Source: Chondrus crispus
Lineage: Eukaryota > Rhodophyta > Florideophyceae > Gigartinales > Gigartinaceae
Assembly: GCF_000350225.1 (NCBI RefSeq)
Contig: NW_005178511.1
Location: forward strand, 130,919-194,918
Direction: 5' to 3'
Length of the DNA: 64,000 bases
In this document: positions 43,402 through 53,380 of the stretch, one piece after another
How the letters are laid out: the number at the start of each line of letters is the position of its first letter
How positions within the stretch are numbered: the stretch's first letter is position 1
Notes under the pieces: generated by a model
The model's input: only the letters and a program-made list of their open reading frames with translations
What the model was told of the DNA's origin: nothing
Databases searched by the model: none
Position numbers and translations under genes: made by a program

Positions 43402-45450
43402 ATGTTTGCCATGCGGAAGCCGTCTAAACGGCGACGACGGCAACCAACACCCGTCCGTCGATGGCAAGTTTCAATATCCCTATCATTTCTCGTCGCTCTT
43501 TTCAGTGTCGTCCGCGCGCAGAACGGTCTTTTTTCCGATGTCTTCAGCCCCGATTCAATCATGGGAGCGAGCGCGGCCGGACGCGGAGCACCCACTTCTA
43601 CTCCTCCCGGCTTTTCTGACCAGTCGGCGTACGTCGGGCTGTCCGCGGCCGGCGCCTTAGTAGCTGTCGGAGACTTTGACCGCGACCGCTTTGTCGACCT
43701 CGTCATGCTCAATTCGCAAACATTGCGAGACCTTTCTATTCTCTTCTGGGACCACGATGCCTTTGCGTTTCGACATCGAGGGCATGGCGTGCGACTCAGT
43801 GAATTCGACGAACAGGACAAGAAGTTCGGCGTCAAACCAATGGGGAAGGTCGTTGGTGTACATGTCGCCGATTTTGGCAATGATGGAACCCTCGATGTGC
43901 TGCTTCATGACGACACACAAGGAAGGTTGTTCTTTGGAGATGGTCACGGTAACTTTAATGCGAGCTCCCCGATCATCATCCCAGAATTGCCCTTGGAATC
44001 CGCCGTGGTTGATGCGAATGCTGACTTGATTCCGGATGTATTTGTGGCGTTTCGCAACGGCACACGCGGGTTTTGGGTCTTTGAAAGAGAAACAGCTACA
44101 AAGGAGGAAGGTGACGACGAGCCATTGTCACAAGAAGGGAAGATGGTTTTCAGGCCGTGGGTCGGCGGCGCAAATCGCGCGTCGGATGGAACAGACTGCG
44201 TCGTTTTGGATCCTGTATCCATTTCGTTTGTGGATATGGACGGTGACTGCTTACCTGATCTTGTCATTCCAACTTCCTGCGGGATTGAGGTTTGGAGCAA
44301 TCCTGCCACCTCGGATCGAAGCTTCTGGGACCTTGCTGTGAGTCGCACGAGCGCGGAATCGGACTTGAAATTGATCGGACTCGAGGTCTTTAACAACGCA
44401 CATGGAGACCAGTCCATGGTTTTCGCCGATTTCAACAGTGATGGCGCTATTGACATTGGCGTCCCGAACAGCAACAGACGCGATTTACTAATACATTTGA
44501 ACATCCAGAAAAAGCGGACTGCAGACGCTTTGTGTGCAAGAGACTCAGAATGGACTCTTGCGAGACGTATCGGCCTCAGCTCCGGACTGAACTTGGGTGT
44601 CAGGAAGATCGGCCGCTTCTTTGGCAGTATTGGAGTACCACCTTCCCTCCACATCGGGGACTATGATCTAGACGGGATGCCGGATATTATGGTAATAGAC
44701 AGCTCCTCGAAGCGGCCTGTATTGTTCCGAAACGAAGGAAAGTGGGACAACAAACACAACAGTCAGTCTCATTTTGCAAGGATGAATGCGAACGATGAGG
44801 CAGGTCTCTCCTCTGGAAATAGTGGGGCAGTCACGGCCATGTTTTTCGACACGGATGAAAGCGGACGCCAAGATATATTAGTGGTGCGAGGCAGCAACGA
44901 AACTCGTCTAATATGGAATCAGCTGCAGCAACAGTCAGATTCACTCTTCTTCAAGGGAACAATGCTGAGCGGCCGGCCATACCGAAGCGTACCGAGACCA
45001 TTTTCTCCTGTTCCAGGCAACACTTTTAAGCTATCCTACATTGAACGAGGTAGTCGCTCGCATGTGACGAGGACGTGTTCGCAATGCTCGCAAGGAGGGC
45101 TCTGGCAGCTCCGCACATGCAATTGTCAATTTGGGTTGATGCAAATCGCAAACTACATCGAAACACTTTGGGCTGGAGGTGGAGCGGGAACACGGGCGTG
45201 GACAAATCTGATGCCCAACTCAATGGCTGTGATTTGGGCGGAGACAGCAGAAAGACGTGGGGACACGAGCTTGTGGTGGATGGAGTATTTCACGCAGAGA
45301 CGCGGAAGCCAAATGCTGCGAATCTCTGCGCTCCTTATAGCATCGCTAGCAGTGCTGGCAGTTGCGATTCTAGTGTTGCAGCAGCGAGAACGGAAGCAAG
45401 ATCGAGAGTACGACGAACAAGAGAGAGTACAGCTCTTTAACTTTGCGTAG
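43402..45450 (+). CDS. TIP/ITFG1 (LINKIN)-like FG-GAP repeat membrane protein
   Basis: A type I membrane protein with a beta-propeller of FG-GAP repeats. From the chosen Met there are 682 residues (700 from the first in-frame Met at 43348). An Arg-rich start leads into a signal-anchor-like segment (SISLSFLVALFSVVRA). Calcium-binding-type FG-GAP loops follow: VGDFDRDRFVDLV, VADFGNDGTLDVL, FVDMDGDCLPDLV, FADFNSDGAIDIG, IGDYDLDGMPDIM and FFDTDESGRQDIL. The typical TIP stalk block PVPGNTFKLSYIE comes next. One transmembrane helix (ISALLIASLAVLAVAILVL) lies near the C-terminus, with a short charged tail. This matches ITFG1/T-cell immunomodulatory protein and Linkin. No intron. Confidence 0.88.
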   Translation: MFAMRKPSKRRRRQPTPVRRWQVSISLSFLVALFSVVRAQNGLFSDVFSPDSIMGASAAGRGAPTSTPPGFSDQSAYVGLSAAGALVAVGDFDRDRFVDLVMLNSQTLRDLSILFWDHDAFAFRHRGHGVRLSEFDEQDKKFGVKPMGKVVGVHVADFGNDGTLDVLLHDDTQGRLFFGDGHGNFNASSPIIIPELPLESAVVDANADLIPDVFVAFRNGTRGFWVFERETATKEEGDDEPLSQEGKMVFRPWVGGANRASDGTDCVVLDPVSISFVDMDGDCLPDLVIPTSCGIEVWSNPATSDRSFWDLAVSRTSAESDLKLIGLEVFNNAHGDQSMVFADFNSDGAIDIGVPNSNRRDLLIHLNIQKKRTADALCARDSEWTLARRIGLSSGLNLGVRKIGRFFGSIGVPPSLHIGDYDLDGMPDIMVIDSSSKRPVLFRNEGKWDNKHNSQSHFARMNANDEAGLSSGNSGAVTAMFFDTDESGRQDILVVRGSNETRLIWNQLQQQSDSLFFKGTMLSGRPYRSVPRPFSPVPGNTFKLSYIERGSRSHVTRTCSQCSQGGLWQLRTCNCQFGLMQIANYIETLWAGGGAGTRAWTNLMPNSMAVIWAETAERRGDTSLWWMEYFTQRRGSQMLRISALLIASLAVLAVAILVLQQRERKQDREYDEQERVQLFNFA

Positions 45451-45896
45451 CGTGAAGAACACAAACTTAACAAAATGTATACATAGTAGGAGGGGTCTCT
45501 ATGGCACCGAGATTCAAAAGTTGCAACAAACATGTTTGCAGCATCTAATCTCGTAATTTGGTGCTTTGAGAATCGGAATGAGGTATAACTTATTATCATA
45601 AAGCAGGCATGCACCAGAGGTGATCCGCTTGTACATGGCAGGTTTTGTGAATCTGACCACAAAGATAGATGAGACCTGAAGAACTTCATAGGAGTGCGGC
45701 AAAATCCAACGATCAACTGCGTTATTGCCTGCGGTAGTTTCCAAAGTCTTTCTTGCCGGGTGAACAACAGGGTCCCTAATGGCCATGGATATGACTGCGT
45801 TCGGCAACAAAACAGGTTGCGATAGAAGGTCCTGTTTCAAGTGGCGGCGGACTAATCCAGGTATAGTGCAGTAGTATGGACATGGCTACAGTGCAT
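45451..45896. other. Convergent intergenic spacer
   Basis: Between the TIP-like and fructokinase stops; nothing recognised. Confidence 0.5.
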
Positions 45897-47171
45897 TCAT
45901 GCCACCTCTTCGCGCACAAGCGCCTCTACCTCTTCACGACTTGGAAGTGAGTCAATTGCACCAGGACGTGCTACGACGAACGAAGCAACAGCAGCCGCGA
46001 ATTCTGCGATCTGCCTGGCTTTGTCCTTGTCGGCGAGTGCAAACATCCCACCCAGTCGAAACATCTCGGATATGAACCCAGCCAAAAACGCATCACCCGC
46101 TCCCGTCGTATCAACAACCCCACCTTTTGGTATGATTGCAGCGACCCTGCCAGAAACTGTTTCCATTCCTCCCTCGTACGCATACGCTGCTCCGTCTGCG
46201 CCGGCAGTGACTAGTACACCCACACATTGTCCCCCTAGCGCTTGCAAGACAGCCTCCGGATTTTCCAACGCACTCTCGGCAAGCTCTTTGTCAAAAAGGA
46301 AGGCTACTTCCTCTTGGCTGATTTTCACAAAATCTACACCGGGAGAGTGCCGCAAGAAGGAAAGAATAGTTTCACGTGCTTTATCCTCAGTGGCCTGCCC
46401 CATCCAAAAAACATCCCTCCAGTTGACATCGACGAAGATTCGCAACTTGCACATTTTCGCAACTTCAATAAGCTCTTCCAAAGCCGATGCAGAGCCTGGG
46501 AAAGCCAGTGGAATTGTCCCTGTCACTAAAATATGAGCGGCATAGAACAAGACACCAGGTAATGAATCCATGTCCATTCCGACAGCATCTGCGAAACGAT
46601 CATTATCGTGAGAAAACCCAACAAAGGCTCTGTCACCTGCTTCACTACTGCGCACAAATACCCGACGCGTAGGATGCCCGACAACAGACTGGAGTCCGTC
46701 GGCGTTAACGCTGGCATCAATAAACAATTGACGAAGTTGCTGTCCCTCATCATCGTCACCCACGTTTCCAAGAATGGCGCTTGCGGTTGAGAGCTTCGCA
46801 AGTGCCACTGCCAAGTTGGCTGGCGCTCCGCCTGCAAGCGCTTTCCATGCGGTAGGATCAGACGTTGAAGCGGTTGGGGAATCGGCGAAGAGATCGAACA
46901 GCGCTTCACCGAAGCATAAAATTTTTGGTGCCCCAAGTGGAGAGGATGTTATCGGATCGGCTTCACGGGATGCGGACATGCACAATCGCGGACGTGACCG
47001 TTTCGGCGATGGCCGATGCGTGCAGACGTTGTGCTTTGTACCAGACGGACTGTTCGTCCATGACGGATGACATATAAAGGCAGGACAAAGTGACATGGCG
47101 ATAGAGAGCGAGCGAGCTCTAGCTAGTGACGTTTCTGTGAGTTTCTTCTTGTATGTGATCGGATGAGTCAC
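45897..47171 (-). CDS. Fructokinase, pfkB/ribokinase family, probably plastid-targeted
   Basis: It phosphorylates fructose with ATP (family role). The frame is 424 residues; Met26 (47096) is an equally likely start and gives 399. The first ~75 residues are Ser/Arg/Pro-rich and resemble a transit peptide. The kinase body begins ILCFGEALFDLF, with the sugar-binding GGAPANLAVALAKL and GNVGDDDEG of the pfkB N-terminal signature and RVFVRSSEAGDRAF. Further on are FVDVNWRDVFW, KISQEEVAFL and the C-terminal signature DTTGAGDAFLAGF with its catalytic Asp. The FVDVNWR and KxSxEE blocks are those of plant and bacterial fructokinases rather than ribokinase or adenosine kinase. Confidence 0.9.
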   Translation of the reverse strand: MTHPITYKKKLTETSLARARSLSIAMSLCPAFICHPSWTNSPSGTKHNVCTHRPSPKRSRPRLCMSASREADPITSSPLGAPKILCFGEALFDLFADSPTASTSDPTAWKALAGGAPANLAVALAKLSTASAILGNVGDDDEGQQLRQLFIDASVNADGLQSVVGHPTRRVFVRSSEAGDRAFVGFSHDNDRFADAVGMDMDSLPGVLFYAAHILVTGTIPLAFPGSASALEELIEVAKMCKLRIFVDVNWRDVFWMGQATEDKARETILSFLRHSPGVDFVKISQEEVAFLFDKELAESALENPEAVLQALGGQCVGVLVTAGADGAAYAYEGGMETVSGRVAAIIPKGGVVDTTGAGDAFLAGFISEMFRLGGMFALADKDKARQIAEFAAAVASFVVARPGAIDSLPSREEVEALVREEVA

Positions 47172-47339
47172 AGCGCCGCGTTATCGAGCTGTGTTTATGC
47201 TGAGTGCGTGAACCGTTTAGAAGTCCTCGTACAACACGCACGGTAATCAACAGCGATGACAAAAAGGGACATGGGAAGCTCTTAATCAATTGAGAGCAAA
47301 TTTTGATGTTTTTATGTTTAATCTCCGCATCGCGAGGTA

Positions 47340-49878
47340 GTGAGGGCAAATCTCATTTGCTTTTCTCTTTCTTTGTTCAACCTGTCGAAGTCTTGCACAG
47401 ACAAAACAGGAGGAGCTACCAACCTAGCTTCACCCATATCAGCGTTTCTTACAAAAAACATGATGCCGTCCCCTGGATTTGTATCACCGAGCGCTCTGGG
47501 AGCGCGGCAGAGTGCTTTTGCAAAGTCCTGGGTCTCTCCGCAAAGACCGACTCAAGCAGTCCAACCTGCTCGACATGCAGGCACACCGGTAATGGGACTC
47601 AATGCGAAAAGTATGTCGAAGAAGAAAAAGGGAGGTGGGAAGAAGAAAGGCAAAGGCGGAACGGCTCGCACGCCGGGTTCGAATGGGACTGCTCCTCCTC
47701 GGGCAAATGCTAAATCCGTGGATACCAATCGTCGTGAATATATCTATCAGATGGCGGGTGTCAACAAAGTACTTAACAATGGAAAGCAGATTCTGAAGAA
47801 TATTAACCTGTCATACTTTCCCGGTGTGAAGATTGGTGTCGTCGGTGAGAATGGTTCCGGAAAGTCTTCTCTCCTCAAGATCATGGCAGGCCTCGACACA
47901 GAGTATGACGGCATTGCAGCTCCGCAAGCTGGGATCAATATCGGGTATCTAGCTCAGGAACCGGAACTGACGGAGGAAACGGTGGACGAGAACATCAACC
48001 TCGCGGTGGCAGACGTCAGGGGCTTCTTGACGAGATATGCTGAACTAGGTGAAATGATAGGCAAAGAAGATCTCACACCTGAAGAGAGAGAGAAGATTAC
48101 GAAAGAGTGGGAACGTCTTCAAGATCGCATTGAAGCAACGAACGGGTGGGAGCTCGATCGGAACGTTGAGCGTGCCAGACAGGCGTTGCGTTGTCCTCCC
48201 GGAGATGCAGTGGTAGCAAACCTCAGCGGAGGGGAGCGACGCAGGGTTGCACTTTGCGCATTGCTTTTGAAGAGACCAGAACTACTGATTCTTGACGAAC
48301 CAACAAATCATCTTGACGCTCTGTCCGTTCTTTGGCTTGAACGCTTCTTGGAAACGTTCCAGGGTACACTCATTGTTGTGACGCACGATCGATTCTTTTT
48401 GGAGGCTCTCACTGACTGGATTCTGGAGCTTGATAACGGACAGGCATTCCCATATGAAGGCAACTATTCGACGTATCTTGAGAAGAAATCGAAGCGCATG
48501 CAAGAGGTGGAGAAAGTCGCGTCGAGTCGGCAAAAGCTCATCACTCAGGAGCTTGAGTGGATCAGAAGCAACCCCAAGGGCCAACAGGCGAAGTCTAAGT
48601 CTCGTATTTCCCGGTATGAGAGTTTACTGGAGGAAGATGCGAGGATCGACCGGAGAGGGACGTTGGATCGGATATATATTCCAGCTGGTCCGAAGTTAGG
48701 CGATATTGTTGTCCAGGCGGAAGGAGTGCGAAAGGGATTCGGTGAAGATGTCCTTTTCGAGAATATGACTTTTGCTCTTCCACGAGGGGGAATTGTTGGT
48801 GTCATAGGCCCGAACGGAAGCGGAAAGGTAGGTACTCGGGATTTTGGCAGGTTGGCATGGGAATATATCGGCGTCAAGAAGTGACTAACTTCTTCTTTGT
48901 TTGTCCATGTTTTTTTATGTCTACGTTCCGGACTTGTCGTGGATTCAGACAACACGTAAGTATCAAAGCCTTTGTTATCATGGGAAGACTTCGACATCCT
49001 CTTGGCAGTCTGACTAACTTCCCGTGTTTTCCTGCGAAACTGCGACAGTTCTCAGAATGATTACCGGAGAGGAAAAACCGGATGCAGGAATATTTACTGT
49101 GGGAGAGACAGTTCAAGTAAGTTTTGGACATATTATCACCCCTCGCGATTGCAGTTGGTCCGGGGCGTAACGCCTTGCAATCAAACTTTTATAGTTCTAA
49201 CGACGATTCGTGTATATTTGGCACGGTTGCCGACGGATTTCTATTCCACTCATGCCCTCAGTATATGTATGCGGATCAAGATCGAGCGTCAGTTGAGAAG
49301 GATAAAACAGTATTTGAAGCTGTCGCGGATAACAACGATGAAATTGTTTTAGGCACAAGGACTGTCAAGTCTCGTGCCTACCTGTCATGGTTCAATTTTA
49401 AGGGCGGGGCCCAACAGAAACCTGTGGGTTCTCTCAGTGGAGGAGAACTTAATCGATTGGCGTTGGCGCAAGTCACAAAGGCGGGAGGCAATCTTCTCCT
49501 TGGAGGTAAGACTGGAAACTGCATTGTTTTCTTTATGTCATTGAAACTCTTTCCATTTTTCACATGAAGCTAACCTGAAATTTACTTCACGTCTTTCAAC
49601 TGTTCAAAGATGAGTTGACGAACGATGCGGACGCTTTCCTCATTCGCGCGCTTGAGGATGCGCTCCTTTCATTTGCAGGCTGCGCCGTCATAGTTTCGCA
49701 TGATATTTCATTTTTGAATCGTGTTGCAACGCACATATTGGCCTTTGAAGGAGACGAAGTCCCTGGACAAGTGACTTTCTTCGAAGGAAATTTTGCCGCT
49801 TATCTTGAAGACAAAAAGCGCCGGCTAGGGGATAACACACCCTCTCGAATGAAATTCGCCAAGCTGCCTGCACTCTAG
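47340..49878 (+). CDS. EttA-like ABC-F ATPase, plastid-targeted (five exons, one of 7 bases)
   Basis: EttA binds the ribosomal E site and gates early elongation by energy state (bacterial knowledge). Exons are 47340-48827, 48949-48955, 49049-49116, 49262-49505 and 49610-49878; all introns are GT-AG and the product is 691 residues (651 from Met41). A transit-like, Lys-rich extension of about 100 residues precedes the core. NBD1 has Walker A GENGSGKSS, signature LSGGERRR and Walker B LLILDEPTNHLD. The linker P-site-tRNA arm contains ELEWIRSNPKGQQAKSK. NBD2's Walker A, GPNGSGKTTLLRMITG, is complete only through the 7-base exon. NBD2 continues SWFNFKG, LSGGELNRL, a variant Walker B LLLGDELTND and FFEGNFAAYLEDKKRRLG. 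Confidence 0.95.
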
Positions 49879-50289
49879 AGTGTACTCGCTCGCTCAGTCG
49901 CTTTGGATGCAGCGAATGCGCCTCAAAAGCGACAAGAGTAAAGCGGGCCTCGCAGGGCAACGATCTTCCGGGGAGGGCCTGCACAGTGGCCTTCACAATA
50001 AATTTGCTTAACGTTCCCAGCTGACTAGAGCCTTGAAGCGCTTAGGAGTAGAGTTGTAGAACCATCCCACGAGATAAGCCGAGGGCATTCTAAATCCTTT
50101 CTATGAATTTGGGAAACCCTGCATCTCCACCATGTACTTTTGATTGTGAAGAGCAATCACGATTGGTGAAATAGCTTTCATGTGGGTGGGGGGCAACCAT
50201 TTCGCCGCAGGATTTGTTTTGAGCACACTGACTGCACGGGTCGCATCATATAAAACTCACAGTTTAGGCATCGTTCAACACCAACTATC

Positions 50290-50535
50290 ATGAAGCCTTT
50301 GTCCGTGGGGCCGTATGTTGACACAGATAATGCATCAACTGACCATCCCGATTTTCTTGAGAGTCTCTGGGCTGCTTATAGCGGTCCTCTCCGCCGCGAC
50401 TCCCAGTTTGAAAATTTGTCCGAGTACTGGCGACTCGTGGAAGGACTGCTTGTCAACCCAAGACTGTCAGACAAGTTGTGGGGCTGGATATGCTATCGTG
50501 AAAAGTATGCGAGCTTCGCCATAGTTCTGTTGTGA
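50290..50535 (+). CDS. Small hypothetical protein, 81 residues
   Basis: Not recognised. It begins MKPLSVGPYVDTDN, with a hydrophilic middle (LRRDSQFENLSEYWRLVEGLL) and a hydrophobic end. A TATA-like CATATAAAAC about 40 bases upstream (about 50247) and an acceptable start context make it possible. It ends 20 bases before the SF3B5 stop on the opposite strand. It could also be the first exon of a longer gene or a chance frame. Confidence 0.3.
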   Translation: MKPLSVGPYVDTDNASTDHPDFLESLWAAYSGPLRRDSQFENLSEYWRLVEGLLVNPRLSDKLWGWICYREKYASFAIVLL

Positions 50536-50555
50536 AACTTCGTGCTGTGAGTAAA

Positions 50556-50968
50556 TCACTCTTGCGCAGCGGATGATTTAGAGATCTCGTCTATTTTGCG
50601 CTTTAAAATGTTTTGTCTCTGGGGTGGTTCACCACATGGGCGATGCATCTTCTCAAGCAAGTTGTGTTTTATGCGACCAACGGAAGCTCCTTCAGCGACA
50701 GAGAAATACTCCAACATCCAAGGGTGGGCTAGATATGAGGCAATAGAGTCTCTATGCTGATTGGTAGCCCACTCACTGTAGAGAGAAACACAAATGTGCA
50801 ACATAGGTGGAGTCAGTATACTTGGAAGAGATGTTGTTTGATGGCAAGTGAATGAAAAAAGGGGTCGACTTACTGTTGTGTTGTACCCGGATGACCAGTA
50901 CCGACGTATCTCGCCTGGAGATGCTCGAGCTGAGCAGAGACACCACTCTGAGGGGTATTGGACGTCAT
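50556..50968 (-). CDS. SF3B5: Splicing factor 3B subunit 5 (SF3b10), two exons
   Basis: SF3B5 is a small subunit of the SF3b complex of U2 snRNP and helps hold the branch-site region. Exon 1 is 50874-50968 and exon 2 is 50556-50775; the 97-base intron (50776-50873) has a GTAAGT donor and CTACAG acceptor. The joined 104-residue protein contains AQLEHLQARYVGTGHP, then across the junction GTTQHEWATNQHRDS, then LEYFSVAEGASVGRIKHNLLEKM and RPCG.PP. Human SF3B5 has the same order (QLEHLQSKYIGTGH, EWLVNQHRDS, YFAIAENES, NLMEKMLQPCGPP). The chosen Met is the nearest upstream of the conserved block; more 5' Mets belong to a longer open frame with no similarity. Confidence 0.93.
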
Positions 50969-51910
50969 CCCAGGGGCTGATGTCAGCCTATTGTCAACAA
51001 TAGTCGAGAACAAAAGGATTGCCTGTGCAAAATAGGCGGAGTCCAGGGGAGAGCGCGGTGAGTCACAACCGGTTGGGGGAGGGGGTGCGAGAGGAGGGGT
51101 TCTGTGAGCTGTATGGTCAAGAGGGAGGGGTGTGGATGAGCGAATGAGGGAAAAATGACAACTTTTTGATTCGTCAATTGGCATAACGTGCTTCGTCAAG
51201 AAGACGGAGCTTCTTGGAACAACAAGTGACGGCGAGCCGTTGCCCAAGTCTCTCGCCGCCCGTCACAACTTTGCTCGACATCCGCCTGTACTCTGGACCC
51301 GTCTGCCTACCCCGAGGATGGGCAGTTGGTCAAGTAGCGAGCCGCCAAGCAGCTAGATGCGGTCCCACATAAATTCAATTCATCCGCCTAGACCGAAAAC
51401 GGTGCAGCCGAGATAGCACCGCGGCACAGATGTGCAGTACTGAAGCGGTTGCGCTTTGCGCCCGCGATGTCTGTAAGCCCATGAGCATTGAATGACTTTC
51501 ACAGCTGGAACTGCAGCTGTAGAATGAATATGTGGTCAGCAAAGACTGCGTACCAATCTCTTCGAACTTCGAGGCGCCATGTATGCTGGAGCATGATTCA
51601 TCGAGCTTGGAGTACTCATCTCATAGATTTCCAGAGTTTGAACCTTAACTTGCTTCAATACTCAAGAAGGGCGACCTATCAATGCCACTTCCTTATTTTC
51701 GGCTGGCCTTTCGCGCACAGTTACCGAGCCCGTCGAAGCCGTCTTTTCAGAACGTGGAATGGAGACCTGACTTCCCTGTTTGCGGACGTCGAGACAGTAG
51801 ACCAGCTTGAGATCGAGGGTGTAAGACATTCCGCGGCAATAGAAGAGAGGGTGGGTAGGCAGCGATGGCGCCTCTGCTCCATCGAGCGGTCGTAGCGTTT
51901 ATTCGCAACG

Positions 51911-52012
51911 ACCAGCGCACTTGACTTGGAACCAGGAAGCTGGATCCAAGTTCCAGCAGTTACCAGCGCACTTGACTTGGAACCAGGAAGCTGGATCCAA
52001 GTTCCAGCAGTT
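51911..52012. repeat. 51-bp perfect tandem duplication
   Basis: 51911-51961 and 51962-52012 are identical. The unit includes ACTTGGAACCAGGAAGCTGG and a partly inverted CCAAGTTCCAG, so each unit can also fold on itself. Confidence 0.95.
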
Positions 52013-52296
52013 TACCGGACTTGGCGACTTGTTGTTTTGATCTAACCCCCTAAGGGATTCAGGCATTCGACGACAAATAAATTGCATGGGCTTTCGCAGC
52101 CACTCGTGATGAGCGAAGGGGGTGTGGCGGAGTCTTTTTCTATGGCTCATCAACAGCAGTGAAAAGTATTATGAATTAAAGCGACAAGTTTCAAGGTCTG
52201 AGCAAGGACCAATTCGCAATGGCCCAATGATGGCACACGTATTTGTCGAAAAGGCCTAGTGTATGCTTTGTCGAATCTCGCGAGCGCCTTCACATC

Positions 52297-52342
52297 GCAG
52301 TTTAATGCTCCGTTTCCGATGGGAAACGGAGCATTAAACTGC
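52297..52342. repeat. Perfect 21-bp inverted repeat, 4-base loop
   Basis: 52297-52317 (starting GCAGTTTAATGC) is the exact reverse complement of 52322-52342 with GATG between. No coding or terminator role is evident. Confidence 0.95.
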
Positions 52343-53134
52343 ACATCAAAAAGCTTGCGTTTTTCGGAAGGACGCGTCTACCTGCGAAGGTGAGACAGTA
52401 GTTGCTGTTCTTTCTGCAATCAACTGCATGCAGTTACCACATGAGCAAAGAGAATCAGGCGTATTTTGTAATGTTTACAAACATTGAAAGAATCAAGTGT
52501 GTTTGAACGATTCTTTATTGGATACATTTAATCCACCGGATGCCTTCGAATTGCGTTTGGCAATGGGCCTCCTTCCAAACGTTGGAGCAACGAAAGCTGT
52601 GAGGCGAAGACTGTAAGGGAGACAATAATCATCATGAAGGCGTTAGACCTCAGTTTGCCGTGGTCAATCCACCTAAAATGAACTTCGGATCGTAGTACGA
52701 TAATGGTTCCGATGCTGGTACGACGTTGTTCAAAGCAAGATCCTCAAAAGTGTAGCAGATTTGCCGCCCTAAGAACAGTTTGCCAAGCATGCCCACTCGC
52801 CTAAACTGAACGGAGAGGATACAGAACAGCACGCAGTACTCCACACGTAAGTCTGTCGAAAGGTTTATGCTGTATCAACAAATCTCAACGGTCTCTCGTT
52901 GCAAAAGAATGAGCAAGGTTGAAAAGTAATTGCAGATATTGGTCCAACGAGCAACAGTACAGGAAGCTCGAAATGGAGGGCGCCCTATTCATGGCAACGT
53001 TTAGTATCGAGATCAAGAACCGTCGGCAATTTTTTTAACAAACTACTCCACCGTGAACAATATGCGCTTCGGTGTACAGGAATGGATCGGGAGTAACATT
53101 CCGAAGGTACGGTAGAGGGGATGAGTGGATGCCA

Positions 53135-53173
53135 CCGGGACCGACTGCCGGGACCGACTGCCGGGACCGACTG
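53135..53173. repeat. 13-bp tandem repeat, three copies
   Basis: CCGGGACCGACTG is repeated exactly three times head to tail. Confidence 0.95.
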
Positions 53174-53380
53174 CGACGAAAACTACATCGCAAGGGCCTG
53201 AAACTGAAAACAGCCAGGTGTGCGGCGATGGTATGCCTGGATGCTACAAAATGCAGTTGAGGACATCCTTACCACGAAGAGCGGCGGTTCTGATGCATAG
53301 CGGGGACGTAACGAAAGTATTCCATATTGTCGAGCCGAGCGTTGACACTCCTGAATTGTAGAATCCGACACATGACGAAA

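Larger units (their letters stand above)
50969..53380. other. Intergenic with small repeats, no gene seen
   Basis: 2.4 kb with no recognisable protein. A 135-codon frame at 51488-51895 has no motif. Three separate small repeat structures within it are listed separately. Confidence 0.5.
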
